From Pipra filicauda (taxonomy: Eukaryota > Chordata > Aves > Passeriformes > Pipridae), in the NCBI RefSeq assembly GCF_003945595.2, contig NW_024104532.1, positions 7,997,501 to 8,061,500 on the forward strand: a stretch of DNA of 64,000 nucleotides, read 5' to 3'. Every line of letters starts with the position of its first letter. The stretch's first letter is position 1. A model generated the notes under the pieces. It searched no databases, had not been told where the DNA came from, and saw nothing but the letters and a program-made list of their open reading frames with translations. The position numbers and the translations under genes are program-made. Shown here piece by piece: positions 13,034 through 27,090 of the stretch.

Positions 13034-15320
13034 CTGAGAGAGAAAAGCGTAGTAGTAGCTCGATAAGCTTATCTGATGCTGCCTCTGAAAAGAGAGGTTT
13101 GGAGCCTTTTAGGGAAAAGCATCTGGCCCCATTCTGTAAGAAAACTATGTGCTAGTGCTGAGAATCATGGTGCCTGCCTCCAGGAAATTTAGATGTGGCT
13201 TTCTAGCCTAGCAAGTGTCCCTATTCCACAGTCCAAATATGTGAGAGATTCATTAGGGGAAGGAGACAGTTTTCCTAGAGACAAGATGCTCCAGCTGCAG
13301 TATATGTTTAGTGCCCCAAAGAACAGGAGGACTTGGATATGAAATTACTTGGGTATAGTTTTTCTGGGCTTTTCCTGAATCAAAAATAAAAGTTTGATCT
13401 ACAGATTTGTTCCAAGAAAACCCAATGTACCTCTTGTTTTGCCTAGCAGAGGTCTCGGGGATAGTGGAAGTTGGAGGATTTTGGTGTGAAGGGGCAGTCT
13501 TGCAGCCTGTTCAGTTCTTTGTCACAGATTTTCAAACAGTAAACCTCAGCACTTGAAACTAGAGTGAGACTAATGTTGCCATAACTCACAAAGTGCCACC
13601 ACGTGCTTAGCTCTTGGAATTGAAAACCCTTCCTGCTCAGCCACCAGGTCAAACATGCTCAGAAACCTTGACAAGAGGCAGGAGACAGAGGGGATCATAG
13701 AACATATTCCTTTTTGTGTTACTGGGTGTGTGTTTTCAGGGCCCCTTTTGGTTTGTTAATGCATATTGCACAGCACAGTCTAGGATGGGTCTGAGACAAC
13801 ATTTTTCACCCATGCTGGCAATGCTCCCCAGAAGCTGTTTTTAGAGAGATGGTGTTTACAATTAGTAATTTAGTAGTGCAGTTATTATTTATACAGTAGA
13901 GGTTTTGGCTTTTTCTAGTCAAAGCTGCAAGAACAGCTCCCTCAGAGATGGTTTCTTTTTCCTTCTCTCAGATGTGAAGTACCTGCTTTGCTTCACGTGC
14001 CCTGGCATCCTACCATGCACAAACCAGAAAGGGCTGGGTTTCATGATGTCTGTGTGGCAGAGCCTATTCTCACTTTCATCAGTGCAAATACTGAATATTA
14101 TGGATTTTTTTAGTAGTCTAGGATTTAATCCCAGAGTCACGGGTATGAAGTCTTGTCGGGGCAAAGAGATAGCAGAGATAAGTAGATGTAAAACGAGTCT
14201 TGCAGGAAGTTCAGAGGCAGAAATGATGAAAAAGCTTTGAGATATTTTAGTGAGACATGCTTTATAACCTAGCCCAACAAACTGAGATGAGGCCATTTTT
14301 CAGGGGAAGGGTAAGCATAAAGGATATTGAAGATTAAATTTTGCTAATATAATGCCAAGTCAAAGAAAACTATCAAATAAACCTGTGGTTGTTCTCTCTG
14401 AAAAGTCAATGTTCAATATCAGAGTAAAATGTCTCATTTCTTCCTAGGTAAACATTGCTTTCTTAGCAGTTATTTAGATTGAGATCACCAGTTGATCATT
14501 TATGGATTCATTTATATTGATTATTTGTTGCTGCGTTTCTGTGTTGACTCATTGTGTTGTTTTGCACTTAGTGTGCTTATGGATTTTATTCATTTAAGTG
14601 CAGAAGTACACGTTTGCCTTTAGAAATATATCCATTGCTCTATGGGGTAATAGCAGATTGAAAGATGTCACATGGATTTTTTAAGTGGCTGATGTAGCTC
14701 TTACAACACCATTATGAATGCCATGGAAAAAAAGCCACAAGAAATACTTAACTGTACTAAAGAGACAAGACACTATTCAAGGAATATTCAAGGAACTTGA
14801 GGGAAGACAAAATAAAAAATTGGAATTAAATTAAATTTGTGAAAATAATAAGACAAGGTAATAGAGTACAGAAATTATGGAGCAAAGGAAGTTGAACAGT
14901 GGCAAGAGAAATGACACATCACTATGAACTGACAGAAAAATTTACTCACCATATAATATAATGGGATGAAATTATCTCCTTTCAGTGTTTTAAAAAGTGT
15001 TTAAGAAATAGTTTTCAGGTTCATTTCAGCCTTTGCTTCTTCAGGCTTTAATTTCATGTAGTCTTGTCATGACACTTTGACCTGCCTTCTCGTGTCACTA
15101 CTCCCAGCCATCTTATATATTCTGTGTGTCCAGTAATAAAGTCATTGGCTTGCCAAGGTCAGTGACTTTGAACACCTAACACAGCATATTCACAGGATGC
15201 TGTGCCTTGTTATTAATCCTTCACCTGATGGTATTGTTATAAACAGGAAAAATGACCTTCCATGATAAACCTGTCTGATCTCCGGGACAAATTCTGCACA
15301 CAAGATTTAGGTTTCCAAGG

Positions 15321-15860
15321 TTATAGAATAATTCAGGTAGGAAGGGACCTCTCAACGTCTCTTGTCCAGCCTTCTGCTCAAAGCTGGGTCATCTCTGATG
15401 TCCACTCTGCTCTTGAAGACCTCTAGGGACAGAGATTGCACCTGGCTTTATCTTCTTGATGACCTGCAGGTACCAACAAGCTGCTTTGAAGCTCCCCTCT
15501 CTCCCCCAGGCTGGGTAAACCCAGCTCCCTCAGCCTCTCTTCCCACAGCAGGTGCTCCAGCCCCCAACCATCCTGGAGACATTGCCTGGACTTGCTCCTG
15601 TTTATTGATGTCCTTGTTGTGTTGGAAGGCCCCAAACTGGATGCAGTTGTTCTAGAAGCAGAATAATGAGGGCTGAGCAGATGGGAGAATCATCTCCCCA
15701 AGTCTCCTGGCCATGCTTCTGTTCCTACAGCCCAGGGAGCTGCTGCCAGGGCACATTCCTGGCTCCTGTTCATCCAAGGGCACTCCAGGGCTTTTCACAG
15801 AGAGCTGCTCCCCAGCCTGGCAGTCCCCAGTTTGTAGCACTGCAAGGAGTTATTCCCATT
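15321..15860 (-). mobile_element. CR1 LINE 3' fragment, antisense
   Basis: Read on the + strand, the piece opens with the reverse complement of a CR1 3' end (TAGAATAATTCAGG..GGAAGGGACCTCT). It continues through the typical antisense CR1 3' region: CCCAGCTCCCTCAGCCTCTC, then CAGCAGGTGCTCCAGCCCC, then GGCCCCAAACTGGATGCAG. It fades near 15860. CR1 is the dominant non-LTR retrotransposon of birds and is normally 5'-truncated, as here. The element is diverged and probably immobile. Confidence 0.9.
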
Positions 15861-18800
15861 TCTAGTGATCTGAGGCATTTTTGCCTGAATAATGATGAGT
15901 GCTAAGCCCTGAGACATGTAGTTCTTTCCCTGAGTGTGAATAAATGTCTGTTTTCCAGAACAGAATTTGACCATGATTGGTACAGAAGAGCCAAAGCCTG
16001 TTTTATTTATTAGAGCAATGGGTGTAGGAAGGAGAGGCTCCTTTTGGACTGGTGCATGTATACTTTCTTTATATTCAGCTAATTCTCTCTTACTTAATTT
16101 CTCATAATCGTTTCTGACATCAGAAGCTTGAATTACAATGCCAAAATGAAGAATGTAGTTGGTTAGAAAAATCATGTTTTGACTTGGATGTTGAGCAGAT
16201 TTGATAATGAGAGAATCACTATTGAGCCCCACTGTGTGGTTATGAGACAATATGAATGTCTTTATCTTGGCTATTACTAAATAATTACTAGAAAAGGCAA
16301 GCATTTGTATTAATATAGTTTCTGAATGGAAAAGGATTTTCATTCTCTAATGTTCATCTTACAGAACCTCACCTAAAACTGTAGATACGCTCTGGGTTTA
16401 GTTTGTTTTCTTCTCTGAGATGTCCAGATTTATCCCTCTGTGTCATGTTTAATTTTTAAAAGGTAATATACATAATGCATAACAGTGCTGCAGTTAATTT
16501 AATTTTAAGCTTTTTTTTTTTTGTTTTTAATTTGCTGGTTGGTTGATCAGCTGATTCCCTCCAACATTTTTCTTACTAAATACTTTCTGAGAGAAGTCAC
16601 AGAACAGAAGATGTTTTCACATACTGATGCCAGTGTGGCAGAATAGGTTCCCCAGGCTGGATGAGAAGGTGTACTCTGTGTCTGTGGCACATTATTTGCC
16701 TTGCAGGAATCAACCTGGATTAGACAAGATGCTTGGAAAGGTCAGTCTGTTGCATATATGATGCTTGTCCCTGTGTGTTAACAGTTGTTTCATTTAAATC
16801 TGAGCATGATACAAAACACAGAACTGCAAGAATAGTGCATTTTCTATATATTTGCATCTTCTCCTTTATTTTACTTATTTCTCCTGCAAGAGACTTCCTA
16901 CTTTCTGCAAGATGCAGGTGACTGCATAGAGCTAATGCAGGGCTCAGAGGATGAAGAATTACACAAGGCTGCAGGACATGGTCAGAAGGCTCTGTCCATC
17001 TACTACTTGTCCTCAGGATCCCAACTTCACATAAACTGACTTTGGTGCAGTTGTAGCAACAAGTCCAAAACTATCCCACTGCTATCAAGAGATTTGGCAG
17101 TGTAGCTGAAATAATTCTGTGCAGTCTGAAGAACAGAATTCCAAATTTTCAATTTTCAATCAGGATCCTTGTCCTACAGCTTTGCCTCCTAAATATGGAA
17201 ACCATGAAACCTCTGTGTAATTCTCAGGGAGGTGGTTTGATCCAAGGCAGGTGGTTTGTCAGCAAACCCAGGTTTTGCTCCTGACAGTTGGAATTGGAGT
17301 TGTGAGGGTCATGTTTTCTTTTGCAGAAAGAAAGTGATACTCCTTCTGTCAGACTGTATTGTCGCTAGAGAATTTCTGTGTTCAGTTATTAAAAACTTTA
17401 ATAGGAGAGATAAATAGTGCTTGATATGCTGAGAAAATTAATGGATGCTGGAAAAATGTCAGGAGTACATAGCAAGTGTCCCAGGGTAATATAAGGAGTA
17501 GAAATGAACTTGTGACATCTTTGCTGGTCTGTGGAAAATGCAAAATAACTTTGAACTGAAAGAGAAATTAAACAATTTCAGAGCAGGCACAGTAACAGTT
17601 ACCAGAGATAGGCAATGCATCATAGTCCTATGTATTCCCAGTAATGGGTTAGTGTGCCTGTTGCATCCAGGGGCTTTTCTAAGGCAAAAACTGTGCCCAT
17701 TTGTAAGAATGTGGTGCAGAGCTGGGACCTGAAAATACAGAATCATGTTAAAACTGGCCACAAGGTAGCAGAGAGCATCAAGAGAAAAGAAATGCAATTT
17801 AGGCCTGTAAGATTTATTGAGCCAAAAATTTATTTCACCTGTTGTTTTTTTCTTCATATATATCCCCTTCTGCATCTTGAGACTCCATTAATCACTGAAA
17901 TGCAAAACTCCAACCACATGAGAAAAGCAAAAGGAGAGCCCATAATGGAGTCTGCTCATTAAGAAAAGCTCAGGGATCTGATTAGTCTTACTCTTGCAGG
18001 GGGAGTTTTAACTTTTTTTTTTTAACATTTTTGTCACTTTAACTCTCTTGTAATGTTATTGTCTTTATAGCCAGAATCTAAACCTTAAAAACATCAAAGG
18101 TCTTAAAGAAAGGTTTAGGGATTTGGAGCTTGTTTCTTGATGAGTATTAGGGTCTTTTCCAACAAGAAGAATTTTTATGCACCTCTGGAGGCTTCCTGAA
18201 AATCCTAAACCAAATAATAGAAAAATAGTGATTTAAAACCTAATTTCTAATACAAACCAGCTCTGGCTGTCTAGATGAAGAATAAGCTTCAATAAATGGG
18301 AGACAGACGCAAGGCTCTTCAGTATGAAGAGTAGCGAGGATGCAGAAATAGAAATAGGTTTTTCATTACATGAGGGATTATGCTTGGGCCAGAAATGCCA
18401 AATATTCTGTGGACCGCAGCTGCTCTTTCTGTCTGCTGTTGTATTAGCTGGTAATAGTAAAACAATGATGTGATGGTAGAGACAGCTATTTGTTCTCAGA
18501 AATACAGAAAAGTTGTTTTCCCTTTCTTTGCTTGGATTGCCATATTGTCCTCCATGGCATGTCTTAAACTTCTGTCCTTTCGCAGCAAATGGGCTACAAA
18601 TTAAAATATACATCCTCCTTGAGCACCACCTGAGGATGCTCCTGCAGCTGCTGGTGTGCTCCCTCAGCCAATTTTTTCTGCTGTTGTTCTGACACTCCTT
18701 AGTCAATTCAGGGGCTCTTTATTTGCTTGCACAACCCAGGTCAGGGCAATTGCCTGAGCAGCCGTGGGCAAGTGCCACCCATTAGGCCTGAGGGGTTACT

Positions 18801-21800
18801 GTTCCTGGGAGCAGTGGATTTAGAGACCTTGGGGGGGAAAACAGCAGGAGGCATCTTGCTCCTTAATTGGTTTTCTGTCGTTTGATCAGCACTGCCCATT
18901 CTCATATTAACAGAGAGACTGGAAATCGCAGGGGTTTTCAGGATGTAACTGGGTAGAGGGCTTCACTCAATCTCATCTTGGAATGTTAGTAAAGCAAAAT
19001 TACTGAGGTTGAAACGCTGTGATTTTCGTCTCTTTAGATTTTTTCTTTCAGATCTCTGACAGAATGAGTTCTATCTTTTGCTTTAGGCCAAATAAAGGTT
19101 TAACAACATTTAATACACACAGTTCTCTTCATCTTCAGATTTTTTTTTCCCTGTCAAAAATCTATGCATTTCCTTTTCATGAAATCACTGTGAAAGTGGT
19201 CTGCTTAACTCCATTTCCCTGTGCTATGAAGCATTGTTTTAATATGTTGTTTGACTTTTTAAAGTGAGCATTCATAAATCACTCATCTTTTTTTCCATAT
19301 TTACCAGTAGAAAACTGTAAACAGCTAGAACAGAAAAAGGCTTTTAAACACAGTGCAATTTACTTAACATTGATTTGACACTCCTGGAGTACCAGACACA
19401 CAAGAGGTTCCTTAGCAATGGGAGTTCTCTTTCCTTTGGCTGTGTGAGCTTTTGAAAATGTACAGTTTGCCTGTGGTTTCCATGATTTGAGGATATTTAG
19501 TATGGAATTCACTCAATTCCTGGATACTGGGTTCAAAGCTATCAGCATCCCAACCTGCATTTCAACCCAAGTCTTAAGTAGGAGACCTTTTAGTAGCTAG
19601 TTTATCAGAGTGGTGGTGTTTTGATGTGAGTAGTTCTCGGTACAGCACAGCTGAGGGGTTCAGGTCACCAGGTGGTGCGGTCTCCTAGAACAATCCATGC
19701 AGTCCCTGGGCTTATTCTGGTGCTCAAGGGCCCCAGGGTCACGGGAAAAGCATGAACTGCAGGTTGTGAGTTGTGCTTCAAATCCTTCCCTGCCAACCTT
19801 AGGCAGCTCTGGGGCCAGGAGCTTGGATTGCCAGTTTGCCCAGCGGATGCCTTTGCCTGGTACCTGAGACCAGTGTGTGCTCCTCATTTCCCAGGGGTGG
19901 GGCAGCACATGGCCTTGGGCTGACTTCATAAATTCCATCCCATTTTTTATCTTTTGAGTACAGAGCCTTATTCTGAGCACAGATCTTAGCTTTGCCTAGT
20001 AGAAAGTTCCAAACCAAAGCTCAGAGCACAAAGCTTAGGAACTGCAGTTCTCTTAACACATTCCTATTCTTCAGCTGTAGGATGTCCCTTACATATTTGG
20101 AGCAGATTTTGCTTTAAATGCTCTCCATTAAGAGTTTCTGCTGAGGGCTGCAACTTGCCTACACCAACAATCCCAGAGCAGTTTACAGAAGAGGTAATGG
20201 CTGCATGTACTGATGTACTGCACACCTTGCTTTTTCTTTAGTGTAGTTGTGACTCTGGAATTGTCAATATTTTTTTTATAGTGGTACAAAGCAGTTTCCT
20301 TAGTTCAGTGTTCAGGGGGTTCACACTTGGGTAAAATACTGAACGCACCAGGTCACCAGTAAGTGTCTGTGTGGATGCTTTTAGCAAAAATTTGCAATTT
20401 TTTTATGCTCAGTTTTACTGTGTGACCCCAAATCTTTGTTTTCAGAGACACAATACTTTTGCTGTTTCTTGCAAGGCAAAACAGGCCTCAGATACCAAGG
20501 TGGCAGCAGTTCTGTCCTTTACTTTGCTCAGTAAGGGTGCTCGCGAAAATCTTCATAAGAAAGAGTTACTGATCAGAGGGCAGGAGAAAGGCTTTGAAAA
20601 CAAGTCAGTTGTTTTCAGCAGTCTCTGCTCAGCTGGTCACAATTCCAGTTGTTAGGAACATGGGTACTTGTGGGTAAAGGTGAAGGCATACAATTGTATG
20701 GAAAATAACAGTGAATCTTTGTTTCCTTTGTCTGAAAATTTAAGCAGTCATGTCCTTTCTTGGCTGAAAGAAAATACAAATCCTAGTTGCTTCCTCCTCA
20801 GCTGAAGTGTCTGTAAGACTGTGGGGCTTCTTCCTACCCTCCTCTGCTGGGATATCCTCTGTTAAATACAATTCCTATCAACATGCACATGCACTATGCA
20901 ATGTGTCACACTATTTATCAGTGCCAGCTGTGGGTTGGGAGGTTCCTCTGAAACCCGTGTGGGTCACTTCCATGAGGATAATCCCCTCTGTCAACCCAAG
21001 AACTGGAAATCTGCAATCATTAATCCCTGGTTTTCAGTGATCTAAATGCCCCACATGCCATTTACAAATAGAGATATTATTGCTTAGTATGAAATGCCAT
21101 TTCAGTTTGAACTGTCTGACTAGTCTGCTAAGATAAAGATAATATTATTCCATGATAGTTTTACCTTTTAAAGAGTTTTCTAAATATAAACAGTTTTTCC
21201 CTAAAGCCTTTTTGTGGAAGTCAAAGGTCTGGATTGAAATGGCAAGCTTGTAATAGAGTTTGGGCTGCAGATTATGAAAAGGCCAAATTTGTAGTAGACA
21301 GAATTATATTTTACATGTCTCTAGTTTGCTTATTATTTGTGTTTATGTGTATGTGATATCTAGAAATTGAACTGATTTCTCCTGCTTTTTGTTGTGTACT
21401 ACTAGATGCACTTACGTCACATGTAGATAATATTTTGTGCTGTACTAAAACTAAATAATATTACTATAAACTGACAGAAACTATGAAAATATTTCCCCTA
21501 TTTTTTAGCTTGATTATTTTATGTATTTTTCAGAATTTTACCCTAGGCCTGTTGTTGAAAATATTCCATGTGTACTGTTCTGAAGTTTGTTGGAAATGCA
21601 CATGTAAGTAAAGTCAGGAATGGGAAAATTAATCATAGTTTGTGTAGACTTTTCTGCAGCAGGGGAGAAGTTTACAAAAATAGATGATACAGGAACTGGA
21701 AACAATTTTATTTTCCTTGGTGCAATTTACAGTATCTTGAAGTGGTTTATATTTTGGAGGAATCCAGTACATATTGGCCACCAATACTTGTAAAGAATTA

Positions 21801-21870
21801 TAAAAATGGATTCTTTTATAAGGAGAAATGTCCCTTAGACCTGTCATTGCTGCAGGGTCAGGTCAGTGTT
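15861..21870 (+). other. TENM2: TENM2 intron, between CR1 and AT-repeat block
   Basis: AT-rich intron with short homopolymers. The longest open frame nearby, on the minus strand at 15795-16343, runs into the CR1 and resembles no protein I know. Stretches at 18590-18860 and 19620-20000 are GC-richer, but I see no splice-framed coding exon in them. Confidence 0.7.
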
Positions 21871-22160
21871 TTGTATAAGTTAATTATATATTAACTATTA
21901 ATTAACTATTTGTATATAAATTAACTATTTGTATAGTTAATTATATATTTAGTATACTATATATTATATATATATACACTATATAGAGCATACAGTGTAT
22001 ATATATTGTATATATAGAGAGTGTGTATATGTAGTATACAGTGTGTATATATTGTGTATATATATATACACTGTATACTATATATATGTATATATACTAT
22101 ATATATACACACTATATATACTATATGGTACTATATATTTATTATACTATATTATATATA
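21871..22160. repeat. AT-rich low-complexity / (TA)n-type satellite block
   Basis: About 290 bp built almost only from TA, TATA, TGTA and TACA units. It includes near-perfect inverted repeats: arms 22032-22044 and 22068-22080 are exact over 13 bp, and pairing continues inward for 7 more bp after one mismatch. Such DNA can extrude as cruciforms and is often length-variable and hard to sequence. Confidence 0.9.
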
Positions 22161-25100
22161 GTAAGGATCACTGAACACTAAATCTAGACTGTCCCAACAG
22201 ATGTACAGATCAGCTGGGTCTGCTGAAAGCTGTGCAGATTTTTGTGGAAGAGGGCACTGGGAAAGTCTTTAGGCACAAGACATTTAGGACAAAGCAGGTT
22301 GTCCCAGCTGTGAAACCGGGGAAAATCCCTCTAACTCTCGCCTTGACACCACGTTTTTAAACCCAGCCCGTGGCTGGGGCAAAACTTGAGCTGGAAGTGT
22401 TCTTGGCCACCTCTAAAGCTCTGAAGCAAAGTTTGCTCTCTGTCTCGCTGGCTGAAGGTCAGATGCAGTCTCCTGTGAGCAAGGGCTGGGGGAAGGCAGG
22501 GAGGCAGTGCAGATTTTTCACTTCCCCCTCTCTTAATGTAAGATCATCTGGATGTGACCATCCGTTTCTTCCCTGCCCTTGGCGGCAGAGCCGGCGCCAC
22601 TTCACAGTGTCTCTCTGGCACCATCAATCTGTTGTATGGGCTGGGATGCCACGCTAGGAAAACAAATAGCACTGGTGTCCCAGCCAAGGACTAACAGATG
22701 GGGCGAAATTCTGCTGTCCTCTCACTAAATCTAGCTAGGAAATTGATAACGAGCTTTTTCAACTTAAACTGAAATAAGCTGAGTCCCAGCTCTACAGAAG
22801 GAATTCTGTGTACTACCTCGTAGCACTTGCCTCTCTCGTTAAAGTCAGGGTTGATAGATTTCTTTTAATCATAAGGGTTTTTTTCCTTCCTCTCCCCCCC
22901 CAGCTTATATTTCCTTATGCGTGTTTTAATTCTTGATAGTCTGGACATCTTCTAGATAACCCAGCTATTGCTGATGTCTTTCAAGAAAATGCAGCTTTAT
23001 TTATACTCTTGGATTTTATTTAAGGAAAACCCATATTCTCTGGTGCTCTCATAATTAAACGAAAGTTTGTGTAGATGCCAGTGTTGTAAATTTTATTTTC
23101 CTTAAGAAAAAAGTAACATCTGGTTTAGGAGCAGTAAAAAATTTTGTAAGTTTTATTTATTTGTAAAGCGATGGCTGCTGTGATTGAAATTAAACATGGG
23201 ATCATGCTGCTTCTGATTAATTCTAGCACAGAGGAGCCAAAAAATAACTTGTTTTTTTCTGTAAATAGGCTAAATTAGCATCTGGTAAATAATGATCGTT
23301 GGAGGAACTGAAAAGAAAGACAAAAGTTTTATTTTCTGCTCATTGAAATTACTCATTTTTAAAAAATAATTCTTGAAGTTAAGGCTATGATTCACTGTTT
23401 TGCAGAACTGAGATGAATGACAGTTAATGCTAATTTAGCTTATAAGCACTTTACTGTGGGGAAAGTAAATGTTATTATTCCTACATTCCAGATGGCTAAA
23501 TTGAGTTTCAGTAATGTATATATTTTTCATTACTGTAAAAAATGGATCTTGTGTCTGCTGGTTTTGAGTGTCTTTTGAGTAGTATCAGGCTCTATCTTCT
23601 GGTATTTAAAAGTAGCATCATAACTAGAAGTAAGGAAGAGCACTGGGTTTCAGAAAGAAATCATAGCACAGGGTGGTAAAGTGTGATAGACAATTCATGC
23701 CTGTTGAGACAGCAAAACATGATATGCAATTCCTGCCTGTTTCCAGGTAGTCAGGAGGAAAGATCTGTGTGTGTGAGCGTTTGTGTGTGTTCATAATGAA
23801 ATGACTTCTTCACCAAGTGCTAGAATAATAACACCAGCTGGACTACACTGGCTTTGGAAAGAATCCTACATCTTCACATCAGATTTAGAGCAATTTTTTA
23901 GCATTGTTTTCCCCTGCAGTATGCAAAATAATTTGTTCTGGCTCACATCTCAACAGCTTTACTTGTGAATAGCTAACATTTTGTAGTTATTCTAATGAAG
24001 AATATCAGTATACTGTTTGAGTTCTGATATTGTGTTAAAACTTAAAATGAGGATCAGTGGAGCTTTGGGGGTCTGTGTGTCAGAGTGCTTTCCTCAGTGT
24101 CCTGCTCTACCTAACCACTTGTTCCCCAGCTCATTTGAATTTCCCAGGTAACTCTGTGCAAGGAGAGGGCTGTAGCCTTGGGTGTTACCATATCAATTAA
24201 AATCTTCCTCTGGTCTTTCAGGATGCAGGACCTGCTCTCCAAGCACAACCTTATTTATCCAGTTTTATTTCAGCATCCCAAGTTAGTGTCCGTGTGGGGA
24301 ACAGTGTTGCTTTTGAGGCTGTTTTCTGGGAGCCACTGCTTTTTGGGGAAGTGCAGCTATTTCTGCATTGTTTTCCTTCTGCAAGCTGAGCAGAGGAGAA
24401 ATAGAAATCAACAGATTGTGGAAGGGAACAAAGCCCATGACTTTATGTATATTCACTAGTTGCTGCCAGGATATCAAGTGTGACACCCTTGGCCCACACC
24501 CAGTGTTAAGTCACTTTTTACTGTTGTTTTAGCTGAGGTATAGACAGTGATAAAGGAGCAATTTCTTCAGAGTAGGAGTGAAGCTGGACCACTTGAGGAA
24601 CCTTTCAGTGCTACTCCTGTTCTGAGAATAAATGGCAAATACCAGGTTCTGGGGCCATCAGCTCGGTGTCTTTCATTGGCAGGATGTTCACCTCAAAAAA
24701 TAAAGACTTAGAGTGCAATCTAACGTGTAAGAAGCTGTAACAATAAAAAAATATTTTGCTTTAATGCTTTGTTCTGAAGGGAAGAAGACTAATTTTGTTC
24801 TATTTCCCATTCAACTCCATGAAAAGAACTTTACAGAACAAAGACAGGGAACAGTGATTTCTGCTCTCTGATTTTCCTTTGGAGGGAACAGATCCCAATC
24901 CCTTAGTAAAGCTTTCAAAATTACTCTGCTTGCACAGTAATCTGTTTTTTCCCCCACCTCTGGTTCACTCATCCATCTTCTAATGCTGATACTACACTCT
25001 CCTTGTTTCAATGCTGTCAGGAGTGGGAGTGGTTGTGTTTTGTTTGTGTGGCTGTTAGTGGTGATACCAGGTTTTCTCATTTAAGAATCTGCAGGAATCT

Positions 25101-27000
25101 TGAGTCTGATTCCAAAGAAAGCAATTTGTATGTTACTACTGGAAAAAAAATTATGAGGCCTTGCAGAAGAAAGATAAAATATAAGGAGATGTGTTAGCAG
25201 TACCTGTTTGTGTGTAATGTCAACAACTCTGTCAACATTCCCAAATTGCTTTTAAAAACTTACTAGTTGTTTTGTGGAGAAGACAGTGAATATTTTGATC
25301 TTGACAATAAGATTGTGATTTCCTCCAAATAACCTGATACAGATTAAACTGGAGAGATGTTGCAAAAATGCTTTAAATCACTTACGTTTCCATGATACAG
25401 ATTAATAAAACTAGATTTATTTTTCTTTATAGTTAGTGTTTGTAGGACTTTATTCATTTTTTTTGACAGCTTCTTATTCTTTGATTTCTCTGTGGAATTA
25501 GTATAAAAAATGACATGTTTTCTTGTTGATATATGTGAATGGAAACACAGCTGGGTACGTCTTATTTTAGTGCTTTGAAGATTACTCTTTAAGTGCTTGT
25601 GTTCTGGTGGAACAGCAAAGTTATGCAGTGTATTGTGCTACTAAAAAATTCAATAGCTTCAATCTACAGCGTCCATGTGCCACTGCCTGAGCCTTTCTGC
25701 CAACAGGTCACATGTGCAAAGATAGTCAGAGCCCTCCTCCTTCCTTCCTTTCCTCATCCTCTCCCCCAGGTTCCATATATTTTGTCAGTTGTCACCCCAG
25801 CAGGTGTCTGATGGCAGATAGAGGCCCAAAAAATGTGAATGAAGTAGCACATAATTTAATGATTGATTTACAAAGCAGGCACTGAAGGGAAAAATGCTTC
25901 TTTCTCTGATACCAGCGGGCAACCACTAAATCATCAGCCTACACAAAAGCAGAGTACAGCCATCCACAAGGAAAATTTAAGGCAAACCAAGCTAAGCAGC
26001 ATGCCATGGTTAGCAGCTGGGAGCTGTCAAAGCAGGGGGACAGAGCAGAGCCTCTTTGAGTGTTGGGCTCAGTCCCAGGTTGTGGGGGTTGGGACCATGT
26101 GCCCTCCGCTCCCTCCACGGCACGGTGGGTTTGCATCCCCATCACAGCTACTGTCCTTTGCAGTGCTTGTGTCAAGAAAACTTCTTAGCAATGACAAGTT
26201 CATATTAATCTTTTAGTAAAACAGCAGTTCCATGCTTTATTGTATAACTTTCTGCCCCCTCAGTCTGCAGTGCCTTGGGTACACCCGGGCAGTGCTGCTG
26301 GGGCCGCTGAGAACTGTTTAGATTTTTAGTTGCAGCATTTATCAGCATTTCTGATGAACCAAACAGGAGGATATTTAACAGGTGATGTTGCTGAAATTGT
26401 GTTCTATGTGCCTGCTGCATTGATATTTATGCTGACTGAATGCTTGCACTCCTTCCCAGGTTTATTTTATGGGGTTTGGTTATGGTGTTTCTGGGGTGGC
26501 AGGAGCAAGGGTGAGAAGGGAAGATCCAGCTCTCCTGAACTGCTCTGACAGTACTGAGCTCAGGGTTAAAAGTTTGGATTTAAACTCTAAATCATGCAGA
26601 AGCTGATGGAAAGGTACTGAGGGAGCAATCTTGAGTTACAAACTGCAGGGTTTAACTCCAGATTTCTTACTTAGGTTTCATTATCGCTTGGACACCGCCC
26701 CGGTGGCTCTGCACCCTGTCACACAGCTGGCAGTGGCTGTGCCTTCCTGGGCAGAGCTAAACTGCTGCTTGGCTCTTACGTGGGAAACCTGCAGGCTGCT
26801 TTAGTGTAGACCAGTTTTCAGTGGGAATAGCAAGGATTTATTGTCGTCTATCTAAAGATGGAGCTGAGGCTGCTGCAGAGCAGCTCCTGTGGTTTTCATG
26901 CAATCCCACTGCATTTTTCCATGAGGAATTGTTTCCTTTCCCTGTCCTGCAAGTTAGGTGTTGAACTCCAATTAGTCTGCACTGTTCTTGACTCACACCA
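22161..27000 (+). other. TENM2: TENM2 intron, between AT block and small CR1
   Basis: The first 600 bp (about 22200-22760) are GC- and CpG-richer than the surroundings, though no coding exon is recognisable there. The rest is ordinary AT-rich intron with C- and T-runs, for example a C run near 22895. Confidence 0.65.
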
Positions 27001-27090
27001 TCACAGAATCATCAAGGCTGGACAAGACCTCTAAAAGTCCTTGAGTCCAACCACTATCCAGCACTGCCACATCACCACTAAACCCCTTTG
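27001..27090 (-). mobile_element. CR1 LINE 3'-end fragment, antisense
   Basis: The stretch ATCACAGAATCATCAAGGCT.., then GGACAAGACCTCTAAA and GAGTCCAACCACTATCCAG, is the reverse complement of the CR1 3' terminus. Only about 90 bp remain, which is typical of a severely 5'-truncated insertion. Confidence 0.88.

Larger units (their letters stand above)
7871..15320 (+). other. TENM2: TENM2 intron after the TM exon, first part
   Basis: Intronic AT-rich sequence. Right after the donor, the exon frame stays open for 43 codons to TAG at 7999-8001, followed by AATAAA at 8018-8023. A 16-T run is at 8884-8899. Two close hairpins lie at 12965-13033 in a stretch with little simple repeat. I see no exon, RNA gene or clear transposon; 9470-10440 is A-rich and could hide an old element I cannot name. 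Confidence 0.75.

Noticed and set aside
15795..16343. 182-codon open frame on the minus strand
   Set aside because: It is the longest frame outside the TENM2 exons, but its C-terminal part runs into the antisense CR1 and the rest has no recognisable domain or neighbouring splice pattern. Probably chance.
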